From Eutreptiella sp. 'Long Island Sound 2002' (taxonomy: Eukaryota > Euglenozoa > Euglenophyceae > Eutreptiales > Eutreptiaceae): a DNA stretch of 64,000 nt. The position numbers and the translations under genes were made by a program. Under the pieces are notes generated by a model. The model was not told the origin of the DNA, did no database searches, and worked only from the letters and a program-made list of their open reading frames with translations. The first letter of the stretch is position 1; each line of letters starts with the position of its first letter. The stretch covers positions 184,600,944-184,664,943 of the forward strand of contig OZ038378.1 in the NCBI GenBank assembly GCA_964036045.1. Direction: 5' to 3'. Below, piece after piece: positions 46,135 to 58,100 of this stretch.

Positions 46135-49100
46135 GTATGTTCCACATCACGAATAGCTCTAGTTACACCCGCAAAGGGAGCAAACAAGGAGAGCGTGCGC
46201 TCACATGGAAGGGGTCCCCTAATGCAAGGGCCCACTATGGCGTAAGTGGGCCGCACGTGTTGGGCCGGCCCCACATGATTTGGAGTTGCACTTTTCTTGG
46301 GGAATATTGGGAGCTCTATAGAGGCCCGATGATTTGGCAATTTGCTTCGTTCCAAACCATTTCAAGGGTTGGATGCTTGTGGGGTTAGGGCTCCAAAATA
46401 GTGTGGCCAAGTAATTGACAATTGGGGCGGACTACACGTTCATGAACAACATTCCTTTGTGATGTGATGTTTGGAGCATCTTTGCATCTTCTTCACTAAT
46501 GCAGCATGTCCATGTCAACGACCATGCAAGGTATGGGGCATTAGGTGGGGAGGGGTGGGCCGACGTACCCGATCCACCATCTGGTCCATTTTGAGGTTGG
46601 GGGTTGGCTTTTTCCCACCAACCCAATCCACACCAATCCATTTCTATCAGCGTTTTCATTTCTCCAGTTTCATGCATTCTGGCAAGTTGATGATGATGTG
46701 GGGGTATCGTGCACAGTAGCTATTTTTTGTTTGGAAGAACGTCAATCTTTGCGCCTTTTGGAGTTTTGTTGCAATTTGTTTATATCGGTGGCAAGGGCCC
46801 GAGGATATCGGCAGATATCCGTGGCATATGCCCGGGATACACAGCCACGGAGATGTGCCGATATCCCGGGCATATGCCACGGATATCTGCCGATATCCCG
46901 TGGGAGGTACCCAAACCCTAACCCTAACCGAAAAAAACTGAAAATGCACTTGGCAACCGAACAAAACTGTTGAGTAACCAGGAGTGCGGTTTGCAACTAG
47001 AAAACATCATCGCCATCATCATTAAGAAATGGCAAAAATTCAAGAATGATAATAACAATGAAATAAAGAAGAAAAATAACAATAGGAATAATAAGAATGA
47101 TGACCATATAATTAGAGTATCACGAAGAAGTCAATTTAGACCATGCAACCGTTGCCATCATTTAGTGTCTTTCTTCAATATGAGCGTGAGATGTACCGTC
47201 CGCGAGCAGCTTTTGTTTGCTTGTGCACTCAGTGGGCCTTTAGTCTGCATGGGCGGCCCCAGCCACACTTGCAAAGGCCCCCACAAGCCAGGATCTCACA
47301 GGCATCCCATCTCCTTTCGACTCTGCTAGGTTTGAGGGACCACCCACGAAGGTTCGCAAAGTTTAGGTGCCAAGCTTCGGTTTCCTCCAAAGCATGGATT
47401 GTGGGCATGTGATACATGTATGACTGAACTGATTGGTTAGTGCAGTTAGTGCACCAATTGGCACCATGACCTCATGATACTTGCTTATTTATGGCCAAGT
47501 GTAGGGAACAATGTCCCTTTCAAACAGATTGGCATCACATTTTCGCATCGATAGAGAGCACATTGTGTAGTGCTCCAACTTGGACGTCTATCCACAAAAC
47601 TTTCCTAAATTGTTGGCGTCCAGAATTGTTGTGTTGTGCATGGCTCAAGTATGCAATGAGAGAAAGGGAAGGGTTGGGCGCATCTATCCCGTGGCATATG
47701 CCACGGATATCTGCCGATATCCTCGGGCCCTGATGCCGCGGATATAAGAATTGTGCCCATGCCACTTTGTTGTGCATGAAGAATTTCGTTGTGCATCAAG
47801 AATCTTGTGTGTTTTCTGTGGTCAACCCACCCGTAGTCTTGCCCGAGTGTACTGACTGCAAATCCGTCAAAGTTGACGCTTTTGTTGGCAATGTTGTCCA
47901 CGTTTTTTTTTGGCCATGTTGTTCTCATGAGGTTGCAGCAAAATTTTCAAAATTTGTGCCCTTTTCCCCATTTTTTTGTAAAGTTTAATGGTTTTTTTGG
48001 GGCCCGTCTGTCCGTCACGCCCGTCCGTCCGTTTCGCCCGTCCGTCCGTTGCAGCCATCTGTCCGTCGCGCTTGTTGGTCCGTCACGCCCGTCCATCTGT
48101 CGCGCCTGTCCGTCCATCACGCCCGTCTATCTGCCGCGCCCGTGGGTCCATCGAGAACCTTTAATTCCCCCTTGTGCTTGTTTCTGCACCTCACTACCAT
48201 TTCCCCCCTCCCCTTCCGCTCCCTTGTGGTGAGCTTGTGTGCCGTGGTTCACATTCCAATCCTGATTCGGGCTCGTCATCTTCTTCGGGCTCGTAACATT
48301 CGGAAGCGCGAAATGAGTGCATTGAGCATTGAGCATAGTGAATTGGCTTCACATGCTTGGGCACCCTGTGGGGCACTGGGCTCTTTTGGTCTGAGGCACC
48401 GTACCAGAGATTTCTAGTTCTTCTTCTTCCTCTGTTACGGCCGGCCGTCCGTCACGCCTGTCCGTCCTGCGCGCCTGTCCGTCTGTCGCGCCCGTCCGTC
48501 CATCGCACCCGTCCGTCCGGCGCACCTGTCCATCCGTCATGCCCGCCAATCCATCCGTGTTGGTTGAAGCCGCCCACGTCCCCTGCCGGGGAAGGGTTGT
48601 GGGAAGAAACAAAGGGACGGGCGCGACGGGCGGATTGATGGGCGCGATGGACGGACGGCTGCGACACACGGACAGGTTAGACGGACAGACCACGGATGGA
48701 CTCGATCATGGCCGCGACGGACGGACGACCAAGACAGATGGACACAAGGCTGCGACATACGGATGGCCAGAATGGACGGACGTGCGCCTATCCGTCCACC
48801 CAGACAGATGGACGGCCGGGAAGGATGGCCCCGCCGGACGGACGGGCGTGACGGATGGACGGGCGCGCCAGATGGACGGGTGTCATGGACGGATCGGTGC
48901 GACGAACGGATGGTCGTGACAGGCAGGTGGGCGCGACGGACGGACGGGTGAGACGGACAGATGGGCACGGCGAACCGACGGGCGCGACGGACCGACGGGC
49001 GCGGCAGACAGACGGGCGTGACGGACGGACGGGCGCGACGGACCGACGGGTGCGACGGACGGACAACCGCAACGGACAGATGGGTGTGACGGACGGACAG

Positions 49101-52100
49101 CTACCACGGATGGATTGGCGGGCATGACGGATGGACGGGCCGGACGAACGGGCGCGATGGACGGACAGGCGCGACGGACGGACGGGCGCAACGGGCGGAC
49201 TGACAGGTGGGAGGGATGGACGGGTGTGATGGACGGGCGGCTGCGACAGACGGACAGGCGAGACAGACAGACTGATGGCGGGACGGACAGGGGCGACGGA
49301 CTGATGGCCGCGGCGCACGGACGTGCGCGACGGATAGACCACCCAGACGGACGAACGGGCGCGACAGACAGACAGGCGCGCCAGACACACGGGTGTCATG
49401 GACGGATTGGTGCAACGAACGGATGGTCTCGACAGACAGGCGGGCGCAACGGACGGACCACCAAGAAAGACAGACAGAAGGCCGCGGAAGATGGATGGCC
49501 ATAACGGACGGACGTGCGTGACGGACAGACCACCTAGACGGACGGACAGGCGCGATGGATGGACGCGCGCCATGGACGATTGTGCACAAGCGGGTGCGAT
49601 CGACGGACGGGCCCTACGGACGGACGGGCGCGACGGACGGACAGGCGCGAGAAACTTACGTACTGCGCGTGTACCGTGTGGTGCACCGCGCACACCGCGC
49701 TTACATCTCCCTCTAGGGGCTCAAAACTTAGGGTTGTGGTCCACGTGGTGTTCACGATTGCAGGAGCTCCACGCCATCCTAGGATGGCGTGCACAAACCA
49801 CGCAAACATGCAAACACAAACTACATTGGCACACACAAGGCAACACGATGGCAATTTGGATACCCTTCAACAAAATAAAGTACATTACTCTTCAAACATT
49901 TTGAAATTGTGACACGCTGTTGTCGGCTGCTGCTTACACTAGGAAACAGGGTGGGGGGTGGGCACATGTCAGTGTGGTTCACTTTTATGCAACACCACAC
50001 GGCCTACTGGTGGTGAGGATGGAATGCTGGCCTCCGTTGTTGCATGCTCATCCCTTAGGCCACCGTGTCCCTACCATTGCGACAGGGGGCGCAAATCTGC
50101 CGCAGGGGTTGCAGATCTGCGACAGCGGTAGCATAATTGCAACAGGGGTGGCAGATCTGCGACAGGGGCCGCATAATTGCGATAGGGGGCGCAGTTCTGG
50201 GATAGCGGGCGCAGAATTGACACGGGTCGCAGGATTGCAACGGGGTCACAGAATTGCGACACGGGGGGCAGAATTGCGACAGGGATAACAAAATTGCGAC
50301 AGGGGTCACAGATCTGCAACACGGGTCGCAGAATTGCAACTGGAGGGGCAGATCTGCGACAGGGATCGCGGCGCAGATCTGGGACAGGGGGCACAGAATT
50401 GTGACAGAGGCACAAATCCGCGACAGGGGTAGCGGAATTATGACAGGGGGTGCACATCGGTGATAGGGGTCGCAATCATAGAGAGTTCATCACATGCCAT
50501 AACCTGTCCACCTGCAACCTCCCTAAGACCACTGCATTGAGGTTGCAGAACCAAAGACCTACAACATCATCACAAAAGGCAACCTACCATCCCCACAGTC
50601 TTTTCGGTGGACGCCACACAAGGCGACGAAATGGGTGTAAACTCCACTTTGTCGATCAAATGGGCACACAACTAGGATTTAGCCCACGTCCAAGAATGAT
50701 ACCCGGGATTTGTTCCATCTCTTCATTGTCCAGCACCAATCAAAAGACATTTCGCGAAGGCAACAAACCATATGTCGACCATAGACCGCGCCCTTAGGGG
50801 GAGTATCTGCGCCGCGCGCGCGCTGTGCGCTACTTTTCCAACGCGTTCCCCCGTAAGGGGCCGATTTTGACACACCTCCCAAAATGCCCCCTGAGGAGAG
50901 ATAACCCTTGGGTACCACACGCCGGGGCTGAGCTTCGAGGGCGGGATCATCAAAGAGCCACAAACGACATTTGTATAGTGCATCATCTTGCACAATCTGG
51001 CGCTGAAAGCATGGAACTTGGGTGAACTTGTAACCCTAATTTGAATCACCACCACCAACTTTGTTAGAGAGTTCCTCAGGATTGCCATGATGCCATGATG
51101 TTGGCGGGAACGAGTTGTTGTTGAGTTGTTGTCCAGACACACGTTTGTGGGGGCCACAAAGAAGCTAGTCGGGGCGTTGAAAGTTTAAATTGGTGTCATC
51201 AAGCCTGCATGGAGGTTGATGCTGCGTGCAAGGCTAACACACTCAGCTTCATTCAGGGTCGGGTTAATTGTCATCGGAACCATCCTCAAAAGACGTGTCG
51301 CATTGTCCATCAGAGGAGGAATCGGTGCCACTAGGGTCAGGGGGGGGGGGTACCCACCCTCCTCCTACGGTGTATGGCCGTTCTAATACATCTACAGCTG
51401 GGTAGTAGGAGGGAGACGTACGCACCGCGCGTGCACTGCGCTTACGTTTCTACTGACCCTTCTGTGGATTTTTCACGTATTTTCGAGGTGTCGCAAGATA
51501 TTTTGACATGTGACACGAAGGACGAAGACCCACAGTTTTTGCTTCAAACTTTGGGTTGAATTAAGTAAAAATGTTCGGAAAATGGCTTCAGTTTTTTCAC
51601 CTCCTTGTGCCGGAAGTATTGAGGTGTGTGTTTGACGCTACAAAGTGGAGCCTACAATGTTTCGGCCCATGTTCCGCATGCAATTGTGGTCTTGCATGCT
51701 GGGATTGTCACCAAGTATGTTGCAATGGTAAGGAATGATATGCGGTTTGTTGTACTTTTGTTCCAAGTTGTGCAAGCGCATGTTCCTCAGCTTAGTGTGT
51801 GGCACCAGGTGATTCCGTCGTCAGGTGGCAATGAAACACAGGCACAGAGATTGAGAGCAACAGAACACTCAAATTTCGCACCACTAGACCATGGTCTTGC
51901 TGGAAACAACAGTAAGCATGGATATGAGTCCAAAAGGCGAAACTTGCAAACACAAGAGACCAGGCATTGGTGACAAACCCGCGTTCGCGTTGACCCATCC
52001 AAAATGTCATTGCGAGTGTCTATCCGAGTCCTAACTTGAGAAAACCGCAACCAGCAAACGCACCCACACATTTGAACCCTCTATTGGGGTGTTGTGGTCT

Positions 52101-55100
52101 TGGGAGGGGGGTGGGGGCTTGGCTTGGCTTGAGGAAGGCTTTGTAGAGCATGATAGGGGTAGGATTAAGATTTCAGATTATTCAATGAACGTTTTTCTGT
52201 GGCTAGTTGTGGCTAGGTTTGGCCACATCTGGCAACCCACCATTGGTTGCCAACCTGGCCAGCCAGCTGTATCTAGCCAGTCCCGGCTAGCCATAACGGG
52301 GAGAAGGGGGGGGGGGGGGTAAAATGCATCCACCGTAATGAATTTCCCTGTGTTCACAGACATCACCCCGAGGCTCATTGCAATGGGATTTCCATCCGAA
52401 GGCCTCGAAGCATGTTATCGCAACCCCATGTCTGAGGTTGAGAGGTTTGATTGCCATGTGCTGTGTGGCGAATTCTGGGTAGTATTGTATTTTTCATTTT
52501 TCCCGCGGACATATTCGAGTTTGGGTGGGTAGCTGGGTAGGTGGGTGGGTAGACCTGGGCAGGTGGCCTCCCACTGCATTCCACAGTCACAAGAACCCAT
52601 CCCTTAATTCCTACGTGGGCTACACAGTCACAATCCCTTGATTGATGTGTGGACTGCTTGTTGCAGTACTTGTACTTCCTGTCCGTCTTTTTGACTATGC
52701 GTTGCCTGGCATGGCAGGAAACAAGCAGTGTCTCCAATCCAGGGATTTGCTTAGTGGGCGTCCTATAGGACGGCGGCGGCGGGGGGGGGGGGGGCTGGGT
52801 GGGTGGGTGTCCAAACACCCCCCCCCCCCTTCCGGTGCGGGTGGGACAATTCTGGGTCCCTGGGTGTGATGATGCATGGGATGGCTCGTAGTGACATTCA
52901 CAGGTTGTCTTGCTTGTCCCACCTCGGGCTCTCTCTGATGCTGAAAATGGTTTGCTTCGCTCTGTTTTTTTTTTCTGTTGTCTGTTGGGCCAGTTCTGGT
53001 TATGGCCCCCAGTCAGTCATGCTTCCTTCCTTGTGAGTGAGTTGTCATTGTCAGAGAGATTGGGGGGGTGTCGGAGAAACATGGGCAGCGTCTTTTTTCC
53101 TTGTGCCCGGCGCTGGATGCTACGCCCCCACAGCATCCACCCTGGGTACCCTGGTGGCAGCGTAGCTTAACCCTGTGCAGCCCTCTCAGGCAGAGCTGCA
53201 TTGCCACCAGGGTATCACAGAACGTGCATCAGCAGCCACCTGCAGGGGATGTTTCCGGGTGCCTCGGTTGTTGAGCAGGCCCTTTTTCAGCTCACCCGCC
53301 TGCTTGCTCCCCAACGGCTGCGCATCAGCACCAAATTGGTGCAGCAGAGCAATTTATGACTTTGGCGCTGGACAGTGTTCCCTGGACAGAGTATAATTTT
53401 GACACTGTCTGGGAAGACATGCGCACTGATGCGCAACGTGCACGATTCCGTTTGGCATGTACTGATCGGGGTGTCCAGAAGTACAAAGGGAAGGGCAAGC
53501 AGGTGCCCAAGGATGCGAAGGGGGGCACAAGTAAGAAAAGGAAGCGGTCTGAAGACTGTGAGGACAGGCATTCTTCAGATTTCTCAAGCTCCTCTGATTC
53601 ATCATCTGACTCAAGCAGTGATGACAGTGAATAGACTGCTCAACTTGCTTCAAAAATTTCTGAAGTCTGGTGCAATGCTCGTGTTTTGTGTCTGGCTTTG
53701 GTGGCTGCCTGGGTGGGTGGGTCCTTGGCTGTCCAACAGCCCCCCCGTGTTTCAGACACAGTGTGTGTCTTGAGGTTTAACCAGGTTTGGCATAGAGAAT
53801 AAAGATGCACTTATGCCTGACTGTGGAGTGCATTACCTCTGGTTTGCATTTGTCTGTTTTTTAATTTGGTCACACCCCCCCATGGGGGCGGGACATTTTT
53901 GGTCCCTGGGTTTGCCCAAATTCTGGGTGTGTGGGTCTTGAAATTCACCCCCCCCCCCCCCGCGCCGCCGTTGGGGAGAGGTACCTCACCGCCGGCTTGG
54001 GATGGCCGCTTGGACGCACCTGGCCAACGGCGAAGGCATTTGCCTTCCTCTGCGTGGGCTCGACGCAGAGAAGTGAAACAGGGCAAGTCCGGGGGCTCCG
54101 TTGGCACAACCGACCGAGGGAAAGGGAAGGGAAGGAGTGTGGTGAGGCCGATGGGCACCGCGGCCTACGGAGGAAAAGGCCAAGGGAAGGGAAAGGGGAG
54201 GGGAGAGGGAAGGTTAGGGCAGGGAGGAAGAGGAAGGTCAAAGGGTGGTGAGAAGCCGATGGGCACCACCGCCTATGGAGGGAAAGGGTCCAAGGGAAGG
54301 GCAGCGAATGGCGATCGGCCAGTAGGCGCCGCCAGCTGCAGACGAGATCATCACACCATGGCGTCATGCCAACCCCCCCCCCCCCCGCGCCGCCCCCGCC
54401 GTCACTAAGCAAATCCTTGCCTTGAGCTTTCGGGGGTGGCAGGGGTGGGGGCGCCCACTAGGCCCTGGTTGCTGTCGCACTAGGCCCTGGTTGCACTAGG
54501 TGCGAGGCCCTGGTTGCTGTCTCAGCGGATGCCCCGTGCTGTCGCAGGCAGAATTTTGATGAATTCGATGAGGGCAATCAAAGAGGAGGGGGGAGAATTG
54601 TCAAGCCGTGGGTATTAAGGGGGATGGATCACACAACAACACGGCAAGACCAATAACGGTGCGAGGCATATGCGCTGTGGCCTAATGCCTCTTTCATATG
54701 GGAAGCGCCAGTGCATGTGCAGCCAAGAGGACAGTTCCACTCTTTTCATCGTGAGAATGCATTTCAATGCCCTTTCGCTGCGCATAAGACTACCACCACT
54801 GTCATCCCCGCACTGCTGTTGGCACTGAAAACAGCATCAAAATGGCATGGCAAGCAGCTGTCAGCCTCAACACTCACGAATCACGAATCACCTCCGCAGA
54901 GCTTGTGAGAGCAAAACTAGGCGGGCCTGCAAATATGGGACATGCCACATACCCTGCCTTTGGGGGCCTATTCGTATGCCATGGGCCAAGGGATTCGCAA
55001 CCTTGGCGTCCGTGAAACTGACCCAGATACTGTATGTGTGCTCTGCCCGTTGGCCCTTTGGTCGGAAGAACGGCCGCTTGTAGTCGTTCAGCGTGACTGC

Positions 55101-58100
55101 GTTCCCATTGACCAGGTCCATATATGGTACGTGGGTACTTGTTCAATGGTCCCGCCACTTCCGCTGGTTGCACACCAACGCCGAGAGGGCAGGGTTGCGC
55201 ATGAGAGAAAGGGGATCCAAAGGGGGTTGCCAAAAAGGTTCCCACTGGTTGAGAGGCGATTTCTTGCAGAGACAAACCGGTTGACAGTGCTGAAGTGGTA
55301 ATGCATTTCAACTCTTTCCTTGTCCTCCTTCCAACTCCTTCCAGTGTCAACTTCCACAAGTGCCCAGGCCCCGCTGGTTGTCAACCTGTCAAGGGGATAA
55401 AGTGGGGCTTCGGGTGGGTCCTAACTCCGCCTCTGCTGCTATGACCTGGGTTTTGGGGGAGGCTGGCGGGGGAAGTGTTCCAATGCGTGACGTCGCGTCT
55501 GTGTTGGCGACTGTGATGCTAATGGTGATGGTGACGGTGGTGATTGGCACGGAAAAATAGATAATGCATGCATCGACGTTTGAATGGCGTTGGCTACGTT
55601 GAAGGAACTTTGGGACCTGGTGCCATAATCCGCGCCAGTTGTGTTCATGCATCCCGTGCCCATCGCGTTTCAGATTCCTCAATGAAAAGCACGGCAGGCA
55701 TTACCGGGTGTACAACTTGTATGTTTCCGTGTCAGGGGTGGGTCAGGGCCTCCGCTGATGAAATCTCTCTGCCCCAGTTTGCCATATTGGTCAGTTGAGC
55801 TGATTTCGGAATCACGCGTGGATTTAAGCCCGCAGCCCTGGCCAAGGATTGCACATTGCAAAGTCAGTTGTAGTGTCATGTGCGTGTGTTGTCACCAGAG
55901 GTGCTTGGGATTGCATCCCATAGCACACGTCCCTTTGTGGTGGTTTGTGAGTCTGATATCCTCCATCCTTGGCAGCGGTGTGGCCTAGGGCTACTAGAAT
56001 GAGGTCCCCTCTGTATGTGTGTCAGTGAGTCCCAGCTGTTCTGATGGGGATGCTTGTTTGGAGCAGGTGTTAGTCTGTCCTCTTGTTACCGACTACTTTG
56101 GGGATATTTTGGTAATGTACCCATGGTAGGATGCATGTGTACATCGTGGGGGATATGTTTTGGTTCCAAATTTGCGCATCCATGCTACAGAGAGTTGCGA
56201 AGGCAATTCACACAAGAATTACAACGACAAATAGAGGAGGAACATAAGAGGAGGTTTGAAAAGGTAGTGGCACGAACGGTATATGGGGAGGGAATGACCA
56301 TGTACATCATTGAGGCACATGAGGCTTTTGGTGGAGGAGGGTGCTCCAACAGTCATTGAGGTGGTATGCAAGCCTCTTGTTGGTGGCAAGAGTCTCCATG
56401 CACCATGCATAGGGCGAGAACCCGGGCAAGCAATCCAGCCTAGCTGTTTCAATTTGCATGGTACTGATATGCGTGTTCACGAGCCATTTTGAGTGCTTGT
56501 TGATGGACTCTGCGTGGTGATTGGTACGGCTGCACGTTATGCATGTTCAACAGAGTCCATACCGGCCGTTTCTTAATGCACTCATACCATGGATATGGCG
56601 CCCCATTTTGCCAAAACCTAGTGCTCTAGATGATGTCTTGGTCACGCGAAAAATCTTTGGAGCACCCACCCACAAACGGCTGTGTGGGCCTAATTGGTGC
56701 TGCATAGCTTCCCATGGGTTTATATGTGCTCCGGTTGTCACCAAATGATGGCCCCAGCCTAGCCCAAAGCCATGGAGCAGTCATTGGAGGTCACACAAAA
56801 ATTGCGATTTGTCATTTGACCCATGCTAGCCTAAAAGCAACTATGTACTCACTGCCGCCACATTAAGGGGCCGATCGGGGTTGCCCAAAGATAGAGCCCA
56901 GGAAGTCCGCCATTGCTGACTTGACGCCTGAGGGTTGATGAGGATCACCAAAAGAAGTGGAGTTTTCAGCCAACCCATGTGGGTCATTTTTAGTGTCATT
57001 TTTGCGATTTTGTGTTTTGAAGTGGGCCATCACTAGCTAGGCGGGGCTAGAGGCTACAAAACATGTTTAATTGCATCCTCGCATGGGAATGCTACATTCC
57101 CATCCCACCCTTCAAGGGGGTACCACTTGTAACATAAATCAGTGAAACTTGTATGAATTGCAATAGCGCTCCCACTCCCACTCTGCCTCACCAAACCGTA
57201 TGGAGTTGGACCCTGAAAACATGTTTTTGGCTGAAAATACACAAAAAGCCAAAAGATTCGTGATTTTCCACCCAATAAAAGGGGGGGGGCATTTTTTGAA
57301 ATCATAGATTTCAGGTTGGGGGGGGGATATAAGGGAGTCCCCAAAAGTCATTGGGGGACACCTTTTTGGTAAAACAAGGATTTTACAAGAACCACGAATT
57401 GAACCCTTTGGGTTATGATATATGAATGGACCCCAAATTTTTTCCCGTGTATGCAAGCTTGCAAGGTTCTCATTGCACAATTTGTGCGGATATTTGCCTT
57501 GTCTTGCGGAACTTAATGCTTTGCATGACGTCTATGTCAAATTGTGGGCATGAGACCGTAGACGTACACACTAAGACACAGCTTCAAGCAAGCAAGAAAC
57601 ACATTTTGTACAGTGCCCGGTCTTGCCCGTCATTTTTTTTCAAATGGCAAGACAATCTTGTTGTCTCGAGAAAATGAAAGTAAAAAGAAGTCATATCTCA
57701 ATACATAATAGAGCAAACAACCCCATTGGCAACACTTTGTGCATACACTCCTTGCACAAGCCCACAAACCATGGCATGTGATCCTAAGAGGTGTACAACA
57801 GTCCCCATGTTGTTATGTGTGCTCCCATTGCCGCCAAAGCCAAAGGAAACTTTGATTTTTCAGCCAAGCCATACCGGCCTTTGAACGGCAATGTCCTCAA
57901 CGGTGGGGCCCCATAAGGGGCTGAGCAGGGGTACCCAGAGAAGGAGCTCGGGACCCACACCATTGGTTACGGGATCCACGGGAATGGGACCTACGTCTTG
58001 ATTGATGCATGTGGCCGGAACATCCCAACCAAGCTTTTGCCCACCACGGTGCAAACAAGCCCAAAATGGCTTTTCTTGGGGCTGATAAGCTCATGGAGGG

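Noticed and set aside
48788-49693. 301-codon minus-strand open frame, Arg/Pro/Ser-rich
   Set aside because: It lies almost wholly in the 17-bp minisatellite, whose unit is stop-free in every frame; all six frames are equally open.
54874-55359. 161-codon minus-strand open frame
   Set aside because: It overlaps a copy of the mosaic repeat family and no peptide similarity was recognised.
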